Shown here: in pieces, positions 1 to 6,521 of the stretch | How positions within the stretch are numbered: position 1 is the stretch's first letter | How the letters are laid out: every line of letters starts with the position of its first letter | Source: an uncultured Bacteroidota bacterium | GTDB lineage: Bacteria; Bacteroidota; Bacteroidia; Bacteroidales; F082 | DNA length: 6,960 bases | NCBI GenBank assembly: GCA_900542475.1 | Contig: UQNO01000060.1 | Span: forward strand, 1-6,960 | Reading direction: 5' to 3' | Notes under the pieces: generated by a model | What the model was told of the DNA's origin: nothing | What the model saw: the letters and a program-made list of their open reading frames with translations, nothing else | Database searches by the model: none | Made by a program: the position numbers and the translations under genes

Positions 1-192
1 GTTTTAAATGAAACACAAACAGGTATTACAGTTGATTTCAATGATAAAGAAAGAATGAAAGCCGTAATCTTGGATTTTTTTGCAAAACATCAAGAAAATC
101 AATTGATTATCAATAATAGAGAATTGGTGGAAAAGTATTCGAGAAGAAATCTGACTAAAGATTTTGTTAAGATATTGAACGGGATAATATGA
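1..192 (+). CDS. Glycosyltransferase, C-terminal fragment (5' end outside window)
   Basis: An open frame runs in from the left edge in frame 1 and ends at TGA (190-192), giving 63 residues. It begins VLNETQTGITVDFNDKERM and ends YSRRNLTKDFVKILNGII. A short GI-V-F/P-D-E stretch, then a helix and a terminal aromatic-R-x-x-L-x-x-x-F-x-x-x-L helix, resembles the C-terminus of GT4/GT1-like glycosyltransferases (GT-B fold), where the last helix folds back onto the N-terminal domain. The catalytic region lies outside the window, so sugar and acceptor are unknown. Its stop overlaps the start of the next glycosyltransferase (ATGA, 189-192), which indicates translational coupling in one polysaccharide-assembly operon. 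The stretch is visibly AT-rich, as is common in capsule or O-antigen loci. The coding frame is secure; the family call is inference from a short tail. Confidence 0.6.
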   Translation, partial: VLNETQTGITVDFNDKERMKAVILDFFAKHQENQLIINNRELVEKYSRRNLTKDFVKILNGII

Positions 193-1313
193 AAGTGTTC
201 GTGGTTTCAAAGGGAATGCCAACGGAAAAATATCCGCTTAACGGCATTTTTGAGTTCGATCAAGCGAAAGCTCTCGCAAGGGTCGGAGCGGAAGTCACAA
301 TGCTTGTAATCGATTTCAGGTCAAGGAGTTATAAAAGAAAGTACGGATATTTTATTTATGATAAGGAAGGAATCCATGTGGTTGAGCTGTCGTTGCCCAT
401 TGGAATCTATCGCAGGGCATTGCCGGCTTTGCAGCGTCTTTTGGTGAAAACATACAAAAAAGCCGTGAAATTGTATGGGAAACCAGATGTGATACACGCA
501 CATTTTTATTCTATTGCCGCTATCGCGTCGGTGTTGAGAAAGAAGTATGACCTGCCGTTCGTTATCACGGAACATAGTAGCAAACTTAATAAAAATATAT
601 TGGAAATCAGTGGCTTGGATGTGAAATTGGCAAAAAAAGCCTATCAAAACGCTGATAAAATAATCGCTGTTTCAAGCGCGCTCGCCAAGAATCTTAAAGA
701 TAACTTTGATGTTGCCGCCGATGTGATTCACAATATTGTAGATGTATCAAAATTTCAATATACTAAACGTGGACAAAAGCAGGATTTCACCTTCATATCA
801 GTGGGTAATCTCATTAAACTTAAGAGGTTCGACTTGTTGATTGCTGCTTTTGCGGAAGCTTTTAAGGAAGATAATTCGGTTAAATTAAAGATTGTTGGTG
901 CCGGACCTGAAAAAGATGATTTACAAAATCTTGTAAATCAATGCAATATGACTGACAGGATAATGTTTCTAAATGAGGTTGGAAGAGACGGCTTGATGCA
1001 TATATATCCAGAAAGCGACGCCTTCGTGCTTGCATCGCAAAGTGAAACATTCGGCGTTGTTTACATTGAGGCGATGGCGACGGGATTGCCTGTTATTGCC
1101 ACTGATTGCGGCGGTCCATCGGATTTTGTCAATGAGCGAAACGGCTATTTGATACCAATCAATGACAAAAAAGCGTTAGTCGAAGCGTTAAAGAAAATGC
1201 GCGACAATGCTTTTAACTTTAATGCGTTGGAAATCAGCGAGACGAGCGTGCGGAAGTTTTCTCCAGAGAATATTGGAAATGCATTGTCAAGTCTTTACAA
1301 GACTATTCTTTGA
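189..1313 (+). CDS. GT4-family (GT-B fold) glycosyltransferase
   Basis: This is a complete 374-residue protein, the usual size for a retaining GT4 glycosyltransferase. The N-terminal Rossmann-like domain opens MKVFVVSKGMPTEKYPLNG, followed by FDQAKALARVGAEVTML, the familiar G-x-F-x-x-x-x-A-x-x-L-x-x-x-G-x-E-V start of the family. Further on are DVIHAHFYS (about 100-108) and ITEHSS (126-131). The C-terminal domain starts near SVGNLIKLKRFDLLIAAF (204-221), the nucleotide-sugar phosphate-contact region, and contains KIVGAGPE (234-241). The E-x7-E signature is E286 and E294 in SETFGVVYIEAMATGLPVIA. There is no signal peptide or membrane helix, so it probably acts at the cytoplasmic face of the membrane on a lipid-linked glycan. 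Donor and acceptor cannot be read from the sequence. The ATG overlaps the preceding stop (ATGA), which supports this start. The 3' end overlaps the convergent LicD gene by 11 bp. Confidence 0.9.
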   Translation: MKVFVVSKGMPTEKYPLNGIFEFDQAKALARVGAEVTMLVIDFRSRSYKRKYGYFIYDKEGIHVVELSLPIGIYRRALPALQRLLVKTYKKAVKLYGKPDVIHAHFYSIAAIASVLRKKYDLPFVITEHSSKLNKNILEISGLDVKLAKKAYQNADKIIAVSSALAKNLKDNFDVAADVIHNIVDVSKFQYTKRGQKQDFTFISVGNLIKLKRFDLLIAAFAEAFKEDNSVKLKIVGAGPEKDDLQNLVNQCNMTDRIMFLNEVGRDGLMHIYPESDAFVLASQSETFGVVYIEAMATGLPVIATDCGGPSDFVNERNGYLIPINDKKALVEALKKMRDNAFNFNALEISETSVRKFSPENIGNALSSLYKTIL

Positions 1314-2100
1314 AGTAAATGAACTGCGAGTGAATCCAGCGGTCTTCTTCTTTCGGAAGTTTCATGTAATCTTTGTAATAACTCTTTAATACAGCATCGT
1401 AGTCGTTTGGCGCCGGGAGCATTATGCCCTCGAACTCTATCTCCGAGAGAGGGAAAATTTTGTCTTTTGAAATGAAAGAATTATATGGATTATGCTCCAG
1501 TCTGAAGCCTAAATTATTTGATTTTCTTATATGCAAAATACCCCATAAAACATTGATAAACAATTTGATAATGGGGAATGTCATGCCTGCTGCGATGTTT
1601 TTGAAATTAATATACTGTGGCACATTGAAAAACTGGTCTGTCTTTTTAGCCCATTTAGAAAGGAACCCGAGCATTTTTCGCGACACTTTCGGGTATTCAA
1701 CGACCTCAAAAATGTCAATAAAGATACCTTTTTTATATGGTGACATGAAATCCTCGTGACGTTCGATGAACAAGGAATTCAAATCTCTCACCTTGCATAT
1801 TGTGCGGCGATACGACGGGTCTGTTTTCTTATTTTGCAGGAAAAGCCAATCGGGGAGCTCGTTTCGGGCTGTCTCGATGAATTTTGTATAATCGGAACTT
1901 AACATGCAGATGTCGAGGTCGTCGTCCCAAGGTATGAAACCGCCATGACGTACCGCGCCTAACAAAGTGCCGAAGTCAATCCAGTATTTGATGTCGTGTT
2001 TTTTGCAAATCTTGTCAACTTCTTGTAAAATCGCGACTTCGCGCATCTGCGCTTTCCTCAGGACGGTGCCTTCGCCGTTAAACTTTGAGAAATCGTCCAT
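1303..2100 (-). CDS. LicD-family protein (predicted phosphotransferase modifying a surface glycan)
   Basis: This 265-residue protein has the LicD hallmark KYWIDFGTLLGAVRHGGFIP at 38-57, followed directly by WDDDLDICM (58-66). The acidic cluster D59/D60/D61/D63 is the presumed metal-binding catalytic centre of this nucleotidyltransferase-fold family. A second conserved block, KGIFIDIFEV, lies at 124-133. The typical C-terminal block has FPLSEIEFEGIMLPAP (216-231) and a YYKDYMKLPKEEDR stretch (241-254). Founding LicD proteins transfer phosphocholine from CDP-choline to lipopolysaccharide or teichoic acid; in Bacteroidota the transferred group is usually unknown. No signal peptide is seen, so it is probably cytoplasmic. 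Its ATG shares one base with the methyltransferase TAA (TAATG at 2098-2102), so the two are probably translated together. The TAG stop lies inside the 3' end of the convergent glycosyltransferase gene. Confidence 0.9.
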   Translation of the reverse strand: MDDFSKFNGEGTVLRKAQMREVAILQEVDKICKKHDIKYWIDFGTLLGAVRHGGFIPWDDDLDICMLSSDYTKFIETARNELPDWLFLQNKKTDPSYRRTICKVRDLNSLFIERHEDFMSPYKKGIFIDIFEVVEYPKVSRKMLGFLSKWAKKTDQFFNVPQYINFKNIAAGMTFPIIKLFINVLWGILHIRKSNNLGFRLEHNPYNSFISKDKIFPLSEIEFEGIMLPAPNDYDAVLKSYYKDYMKLPKEEDRWIHSQFIYFKE

Positions 2101-2726
2101 TATCTTTTTGCAATTACCCTGATATATGTCTCGTTTTGTCCGTTAAAAGGAGCAAAATCTTTGTCTTCGGCGGCGAAATCAAGAGAAAAGCCTATCTTTT
2201 TCAATTCGTCGCAAAGGTTGTCGAAATTCAGAAACCGACGGTAATGATTATCATAGATATAAGCATCAGGCTCGTTTTCAACGGCTTCTCCCATTTTGTA
2301 AATCTCGTTTTGCTGGCCACGCACCTCTATGCAGAGCAAACCGTCTTTTTTCAGATTGCGGAACGCCCATTTCAAGGTGTGTGTCTCTTGCTCTTTGCTT
2401 ACAGAGTGCAAGGTAAATCTCGAGTACACCACATCGTATGGCTCGTCATCGACCATATCTGTGAAGTCGTCGGTTCTAAAGTCGAGATTTTCAATATGCT
2501 TGCACTGGTTCATCAGGAAACAAATTTCATTGTAGCACTGGTCTATTGCGTCAACGATGTGTCCTTGCTTCGCGAAAAATATAGAATCACGGCCGTTGCC
2601 GCAACCAAGTTCCACTATTTCTGCCTGCTTGTCTTTCAGTAAATCAGCGACATAGTGGGCGAACAGCGACGGTGTCGGCTCGGCGTTGTGCTTCAGATAA
2701 TATTGCTCCCAATAGTTGAAATCCAT
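2100..2726 (-). CDS. Class I SAM-dependent methyltransferase
   Basis: A 208-residue protein of minimal class I (Rossmann-fold) methyltransferase size. Motif I, the SAM-binding glycine loop, is EIVELGCGNGRDSIFFA (36-52). The acidic residue after strand beta-2 is D59 or D62 in IVDAIDQC. Motif II/III is seen as FRTDDFTDM (83-91), and the post-II strand and loop as YDVVYSRFTLHSV (97-109). LKKDGLLCIEVRG (125-137) is strand beta-5. The N-terminal DFNYWEQYYLKHN...PSLFAHYV stretch is typical of small methyltransferases I associate with polysaccharide loci. The substrate is unknown: a sugar hydroxyl or an amine are both possible. The start lies 9 nt after the atpG stop, with only an AAG as a possible weak ribosome-binding site. 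LicD follows with a one-base overlap, so the two gene products may act on the same glycan decoration. No own promoter or upstream terminator is visible. Confidence 0.85.
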   Translation of the reverse strand: MDFNYWEQYYLKHNAEPTPSLFAHYVADLLKDKQAEIVELGCGNGRDSIFFAKQGHIVDAIDQCYNEICFLMNQCKHIENLDFRTDDFTDMVDDEPYDVVYSRFTLHSVSKEQETHTLKWAFRNLKKDGLLCIEVRGQQNEIYKMGEAVENEPDAYIYDNHYRRFLNFDNLCDELKKIGFSLDFAAEDKDFAPFNGQNETYIRVIAKR

Positions 2727-2742
2727 CTTATAATCTTATAAT
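2727..2742 (-). repeat. 8-bp tandem duplication at the atpG-methyltransferase junction
   Basis: On the - strand the junction reads ATTATAAGATTATAAG immediately before the methyltransferase ATG, which is two perfect copies of ATTATAAG. The first copy contains the atpG TAA stop; the second forms the whole spacer and leader of the methyltransferase start. With only two copies it may be chance in AT-rich sequence or a small slippage duplication. Confidence 0.6.
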
Positions 2743-3632
2743 GCGTTTACGCCGCCTACAATCTCAATAATCTCGTTGGTAATTGCTCCCTGACGTGCTT
2801 TGTTGTACGATAAATTCAAATCTTTCAGCAATTCAGAGGCGTTGTCGGTGGCTTTTGTCATGGAAACCATTCTGGCACCATGTTCAGAAGTAAAGCTGTC
2901 AAGCAGAATTTTATAAACCTGTAGTTTTAATGAATACGGTATCAACGAGTTAAGGATTTCCTCCTTTGAAGGTTGGAATATATATTCAGTTTCTTCAGCG
3001 GGATTGATATTTTTATCGACTTGATTTTCGCTTACAATCGGCAAGAACTGCTCTTTGGTCAAAATCTGGGTTCCAGCGTTCTTAAACCGATTGTAAATAA
3101 ATATGATACGGTCGTATTTCTCTTCAATGAAGTCGTTCATCAACCTTTCGGCAAACGGAAGTGTGTTTTCGTAAGAAAGCTTGTCAAGCAAGTCGTTTTC
3201 GTTTCCTGCGATACGATATTTTCTGAATTTCAACGTCTCTTCGATTTTTTTGCTGATGCATAAAATATCGACATTCCCTTTTTCGTGTTGAATTTTGTAA
3301 TCATCGTTCAAAAGCCTCAAGGTCTCACGCAACACGTTGACGTTGAACACTCCGCACAGTCCTTTGTTGGAGGCGACGGGAATCAGCAGTATTCTCTCAT
3401 CTTCCATGTTTTCTTTGTGAATTGTCGCATAGACACTTTCAGATGAGGTTTTTAATGAATTTGCAAGATTGTGCATTATCTCTTGAAGTTTGGAGGCATA
3501 CGGGCGCAATGCCACGATAGTCGATTGCGACTTGCGCAGTTTCGATGCCGACACCATCTTCATCGCCGAGGTGATTTGCATCGTCGAGTTCACCGAGTTT
3601 ATTCGTATCCTAACTTCTTTGAGATTTGCCAT
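2736..3632 (-). CDS. atpG: F1Fo ATP synthase gamma subunit
   Basis: The 298-residue central rotor shaft of the F1 motor turns inside the alpha3-beta3 ring and couples proton flow to ATP synthesis. The long N-terminal helix is clear: MANLKEVRIRINSV then MQITSAMKMVSASKLRKSQ (18-36). The Rossmann-like middle domain carries LLIPVASNKGLCGVFN (82-97), the counterpart of the SDRGLCGG-type motif. The C-terminal helix has SEHGARMVSMTKATDNASEL (249-268) and ends NKARQGAITNEIIEIVGGV. In the terminal signature the usual G-A after the acidic residue is G-V (294-295), a small deviation. Length is close to the family norm of about 290. It starts 5 nt after the atpA stop and shows no promoter of its own. It is the last ATP synthase gene here; a methyltransferase follows after 9 nt rather than atpD. 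Confidence 0.97.
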   Translation of the reverse strand: MANLKEVRIRINSVNSTMQITSAMKMVSASKLRKSQSTIVALRPYASKLQEIMHNLANSLKTSSESVYATIHKENMEDERILLIPVASNKGLCGVFNVNVLRETLRLLNDDYKIQHEKGNVDILCISKKIEETLKFRKYRIAGNENDLLDKLSYENTLPFAERLMNDFIEEKYDRIIFIYNRFKNAGTQILTKEQFLPIVSENQVDKNINPAEETEYIFQPSKEEILNSLIPYSLKLQVYKILLDSFTSEHGARMVSMTKATDNASELLKDLNLSYNKARQGAITNEIIEIVGGVNAL

Positions 3633-3637
3633 GGTTA

Positions 3638-5227
3638 TCAGTCTTTCTTGGTCATCGCAATGATAATGTCTTCAGCGGTTTTATTCAAGATTGCTCTTTC
3701 GTCGTCGCCATAGTTGCCGTTGCGCAGAGCTTCCATAGTATCTTTATGATAGCTGTTGAGCGTTGACAGATAGCGTTTTTGGAACTCTGCCACAAGGTTT
3801 GGTTGCAGTTTTCTCAAGAGGTTGTTTACTCCGCAGTAGATGATTGCCACTTCTTCTTCGACTCGCAATGGTGACGACTGTGGCTGGATAAGGATTTGCA
3901 CGTTACGGCGGCCTTTGTCGAGCACCGATTGTGTCGCTGCGTCGAGGTCGGAGCCGAATTTTGAGAAGGCTTCGAGTTCGCGGAACTGTGCCTGGTCGAG
4001 TTTCAGTGTTCCTGCCACCTTCTTCATGGATTTAATCTGTGCTTTTCCGCCGACACGCGACACCGAGATGCCCACGTTGATAGCCGGTCTGATACCTGCG
4101 TTGAACAGGTTCGTCTCAAGGAATATTTGTCCGTCGGTGATGGAGATGACGTTTGTCGGGATATACGCCGACACGTCGCCTGCCTGTGTCTCGATGATTG
4201 GCAGCGCTGTCAACGAGCCGCCGCCTTTCACCTTATCTTTGAGGCTTGCCGGCAGGTCGTTCATCTTTGCCGCAATCTCGTCGTTGTTGATGATTTTTGC
4301 CGCTCTTTCGAGGAGACGTGAGTGCAGGTAGAACACGTCGCCCGGGTATGCCTCGCGTCCTGGCGGGCGGCGAAGCAGCAGCGAAACCTCGCGGTATGCC
4401 ACGGCCTGTTTCGAGAGGTCGTCGTAGATGATGAGCGCAGCTCTGCCTGTGTCGCGGAAATACTCTCCGATGGCAGCGCCTGCAAACGGTGCGTAATACT
4501 GCATCGCAGCCGCGTCCGATGCTGTAGCGACTACCACTGTGGTGTATGGCATGGCCCCATGATCCTCAAGGCTTTGCACTATATTGGCGACAGTGGAGCC
4601 TTTCTGTCCTATTGCCACGTAGATACAATAAACAGGTTCTCCCTTGTCGTAAAATTCCTTCTGATTTATTATGGTGTCGATGGCTATTGCTGTCTTTCCC
4701 GTCTGACGGTCGCCGATGATAAGCTCGCGTTGTCCGCGTCCGATAGGAATCATGGCGTCTATAGCCTTGATGCCGGTCTGCAACGGCTCGTCAACAGGCT
4801 TGCGATAGATGACACCTGGAGCCTTGCGTTCAATAGGCATCTCCACCATCTCGCCTTTAATCTCACCTTTGCCGTCGATAGGTTGTCCGAGGGTGTTGAT
4901 GACACGCCCGAGCAATCCTTCGCCCACCTGTATTGACGCGATGTGGCGAGTGCACACCACAGTGTCGCCCTCGCTGATGTCGCACGTGTCGCTCAAAAGC
5001 ACTACGCCGACGTTGTCCTCCTCAAGGTTGAGCGCAATACCCATTGCACCGTTTTTTTCGAACTCGACAAGCTCGCCTGATTCGACGTCGCGCATGCCAT
5101 AAACACGCGCCACGCCATCACCGACGTTGAGCACCGTGCCCTTCACATCGAGCGAAGCCTTGTTGTCGAAGTTTGTCAACTCGTCAAGCAATATTGCTGA
5201 TACCTCAGCGGGTTTTATTGTTCCCAT
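3638..5227 (-). CDS. atpA: F1Fo ATP synthase alpha subunit
   Basis: The 529-residue alpha subunit forms the F1 hexamer with beta and carries the non-catalytic nucleotide sites. The N-terminal region (GTIKPAEVSAILLDELTNF) binds delta, and a beta-barrel follows at about 25-95. The Walker A loop is GDRQTGKT (172-179), with the alpha-type Q, and Walker B is AALIIYDD (263-270). AYREVSLLLRRPPGREAYPG (277-296) and SLTALPIIETQAGDVSAYIP (338-357) are near-universal. The alpha signature PAINVGISVS (381-390) is followed by the arginine-finger region SRVGGKAQ, with R391 the likely finger. An insertion-like NDLPASLKDKVKGG (323-336) before the SLTALP block makes it somewhat longer than the 513-residue E. 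coli protein; I recall this as normal for Bacteroidota. An A-rich leader (AAAATAAGAT) precedes the ATG. The gene ends in tandem in-frame stops, TGA TAA, two bases before the atpG start. Confidence 0.98.
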   Translation of the reverse strand: MGTIKPAEVSAILLDELTNFDNKASLDVKGTVLNVGDGVARVYGMRDVESGELVEFEKNGAMGIALNLEEDNVGVVLLSDTCDISEGDTVVCTRHIASIQVGEGLLGRVINTLGQPIDGKGEIKGEMVEMPIERKAPGVIYRKPVDEPLQTGIKAIDAMIPIGRGQRELIIGDRQTGKTAIAIDTIINQKEFYDKGEPVYCIYVAIGQKGSTVANIVQSLEDHGAMPYTTVVVATASDAAAMQYYAPFAGAAIGEYFRDTGRAALIIYDDLSKQAVAYREVSLLLRRPPGREAYPGDVFYLHSRLLERAAKIINNDEIAAKMNDLPASLKDKVKGGGSLTALPIIETQAGDVSAYIPTNVISITDGQIFLETNLFNAGIRPAINVGISVSRVGGKAQIKSMKKVAGTLKLDQAQFRELEAFSKFGSDLDAATQSVLDKGRRNVQILIQPQSSPLRVEEEVAIIYCGVNNLLRKLQPNLVAEFQKRYLSTLNSYHKDTMEALRNGNYGDDERAILNKTAEDIIIAMTKKD

Positions 5228-5237
5228 ATCTTATTTT

Positions 5238-5795
5238 TTAATATCCTTTAACATATAAATTATCCGTAAACAAAGATTCCAGATTTCTCAACTTGGTGTA
5301 GATGCTCGCATCATATCGATAATCAAGGTAATTGATGACGAAACCGCCGATGATGTTTTTATCTATCTTCTTGACAATCTTGATGTCGCCTTTCACCTTG
5401 TGTCTAACGAAACGAAGCAGCTCTTGTTGTGTGTGCTCATCAATATCCATTGCCGTCGTTATAGTCACCACGGCGATATGTTTGTATTCGTAGTATAACT
5501 CACGATAGTTGTCAATAATCTCCGAAAGTATCTCCGGATGGTTGTTTTCAAGCATTAAGTCTATGAAATTCAATGTTTTATTGGAAATTTCATCTTGAAA
5601 AACTCTTTTTATGATAGTTTCTTTTTTTGTTAAGTTTATGAACGGTTGCGACAGTATGTTACGCAGCTCGCGGTTGCCTTTTATGGTATTGGAAATCAAC
5701 TCGAGGTCGGCAAGTCCGCGCTCTTCCATCTTGTTGATGACGGCGAAGTCGAAGAATGCTTTCGCATAGCGGCGTATCAGCAGTGTGTTTCTCAT
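5238..5795 (-). CDS. atpH: F1Fo ATP synthase delta subunit
   Basis: This 185-residue protein matches the delta (OSCP-like) subunit in size and layout. Delta joins the top of the alpha3-beta3 head to the b-subunit stator. The N-terminal helical domain begins LIRRYAKAFFDFAV (6-19), the standard x-Y-A-x-A-hydrophobic start, and continues to the SQPFINLTKKETIIKRVF segment (49-66). The C-terminal domain carries the diagnostic IIGGFVINYLDYRYDASI (148-165), equivalent to the GGxxI...D...DxS motif of the family. Primary sequence is otherwise poorly conserved, as is usual for delta, so the call rests on the terminal motif plus position between atpF and atpA. It starts 6 nt after the atpF stop and ends 10 nt before the atpA start, so it is inside the operon. 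Confidence 0.94.
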   Translation of the reverse strand: MRNTLLIRRYAKAFFDFAVINKMEERGLADLELISNTIKGNRELRNILSQPFINLTKKETIIKRVFQDEISNKTLNFIDLMLENNHPEILSEIIDNYRELYYEYKHIAVVTITTAMDIDEHTQQELLRFVRHKVKGDIKIVKKIDKNIIGGFVINYLDYRYDASIYTKLRNLESLFTDNLYVKGY

Positions 5796-5801
5796 GCTAT
5801 C

Positions 5802-6296
5802 TTACTGTTTCTCGGTTTCCTTGATGATTGTGTTGATGTAGTCCATCTGTGCTTTGTCGGTCGAGAGTTCTTTTATCAAGATTTTCTCCGCGACTTTTAT
5901 GGAAATATTGGCGATTTCGTTCTTGATATCGGTCACCGCCGCTTTACGTTCGTTCTCGATGGTTTCTTTCGCTGATTCCACCAAACGGTTGGCTTCTTCT
6001 TTTGCCTTTGTCTTGGCTTCTTCTATTATTTGCTCGCTTGAGATGCGTGCTTCGTTGAGCATTTCCTCGCGTTCTGCGCGCGCTTTCCTGAGCATCTCCT
6101 CGTTTTTGGCTTGTAGATACTTCATCTCTTCGTGTGTGCGCTCGGCTTGCTCAAGAGCCTCTGAAATCTTCTCCTCGCGTTTCTTCAAGGCTTTGCCGAT
6201 GACAGGGAAGGCGAACTTGGCAATGAAGAAGAACACGATGGCAAACGCTATCGTTGTCCAAAAAACATACCCGAAATCAGGACTTATTAATTCCAT
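5802..6296 (-). CDS. atpF: F1Fo ATP synthase b subunit
   Basis: The 164-residue peripheral stalk subunit is anchored in the cytoplasmic membrane. A single N-terminal membrane helix is visible at about 9-31 (GYVFWTTIAFAIVFFFIAKF), followed by PVIGKALKKREEKISEAL, the conserved region just below the membrane. The rest, about 40-145, is a highly charged, Ala/Glu/Lys/Arg-rich right-handed coiled-coil that dimerises and reaches delta on F1. There is no second b or b' gene, so a b2 homodimer is expected. The ATG follows a very A-rich leader (CAGTAAAAACACTAAAAA), without a Shine-Dalgarno sequence. Unlike its neighbours it is separated from the upstream gene, atpE, by a 225-bp non-coding gap that contains an inverted repeat, so its level may be set separately from that of the c subunit. 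Confidence 0.96.
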   Translation of the reverse strand: MELISPDFGYVFWTTIAFAIVFFFIAKFAFPVIGKALKKREEKISEALEQAERTHEEMKYLQAKNEEMLRKARAEREEMLNEARISSEQIIEEAKTKAKEEANRLVESAKETIENERKAAVTDIKNEIANISIKVAEKILIKELSTDKAQMDYINTIIKETEKQ

Positions 6297-6331
6297 TTTT
6301 TAGTGTTTTTACTGTTTTTAATACGAATACT

Positions 6332-6474
6332 TCATTTCGGCTGAAGAGAAGCGTAATGGAGAAATCTTATACACTTGAAAGTTCTTGAATCATTTGCTGG
6401 TCGAAGATTTATTCACCGAGGGTGAATGTTTTCGCTTCGCTCTGGTCTCCACTTCTTCCGGTCGGTCGAAATGA
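6332..6474. repeat. 143-bp inverted-repeat element of Bacteroidetes dispersed-repeat type in the atpE-atpF gap
   Basis: The gap between atpE and atpF (6297-6521) has no convincing gene. Two diverged copies of one motif face each other in it. The left copy on the + strand has CATTTCGGCTGA...GAAG...TGGAGA (6333-6362); the right copy on the - strand has CATTTCGACCGA...GAAG...TGGAGA (6446-6473). The terminal TCATTTCG/CGAAATGA pair is a perfect 8 bp (6332-6339 with 6467-6474). The inner TGGAGA/TCTCCA pair (6357-6362 with 6446-6451) is also perfect, with GAAG/CTTC and wobble-containing pairs between. The atp transcript could therefore fold here into a long imperfect hairpin. I recall phrases such as TCATTTCGACCGAAG...GTGGAGA scattered in intergenic regions of Bacteroidetes genomes, so this is probably a REP-pair or MITE-like insertion. 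No transposase is present. A role in transcript processing or attenuation is inference. Confidence 0.7.
6411..6427. other. Perfect 7-bp hairpin inside the atpE-atpF repeat element
   Basis: ATTCACC-GAG-GGTGAAT is a perfect 7-bp stem with a 3-nt loop, located near the centre of the larger inverted repeat. On the - strand, the direction of atp transcription, it is followed by AAATCTTCGACC rather than a T-run, so it does not look like an intrinsic terminator. It could form the tip of the larger folded RNA. Confidence 0.7.
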
Positions 6475-6482
6475 CAGGGTGG

Positions 6483-6507
6483 GGGTTGCAACCAACCGTT
6501 ACAACCC
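6483..6507 (-). promoter_or_regulatory. Possible short hairpin just after the atpE stop
   Basis: Fifteen bases past the atpE TGA the - strand carries GGGTTG (6507-6502) and CAACCC (6488-6483) with a 13-nt loop. The alternative 10-bp perfect palindrome GGTTGCAACC (6484-6493) overlaps it. No T-run follows, so it is not a standard terminator. It could mark a 3' end or stabilise the atpE message, but the stem is only 6 bp and the call is tentative. Confidence 0.3.
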
Positions 6508-6521
6508 GAACCTTTTGATTT

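Noticed and set aside
321..647. 108-codon - strand open frame inside the glycosyltransferase
   Set aside because: It is antisense to the well-supported GT4 N-terminal domain, and its translation has no recognisable features.
2085..2642. 185-codon + strand open frame opposite the methyltransferase
   Set aside because: The - strand encodes a clear SAM-binding motif and fits the neighbouring gene spacing; the + strand translation shows no recognisable motif.
3840..4936. Long + strand and alternate - strand open frames inside atpA
   Set aside because: They overlap the highly conserved alpha-subunit reading frame. Their translations are low-complexity shadows caused by its GC-richer codon use.
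5854..6303. 149-codon + strand open frame opposite atpF
   Set aside because: Its Ser/Phe/Ala-rich translation is the mirror of the charged coiled-coil codons of atpF; the b subunit on the - strand is unambiguous.
6297..6521. Tiny - strand open frames in the atpE-atpF gap (for example 8 codons from ATGATTCAAG)
   Set aside because: All are under about 10 codons, with no ribosome-binding context and overlapping the repeat element.
6297..6521. Internal promoter for atpF
   Set aside because: No TTTG / TAnnTTTG pair of the Bacteroidetes primary sigma type could be found on the - strand in this gap.
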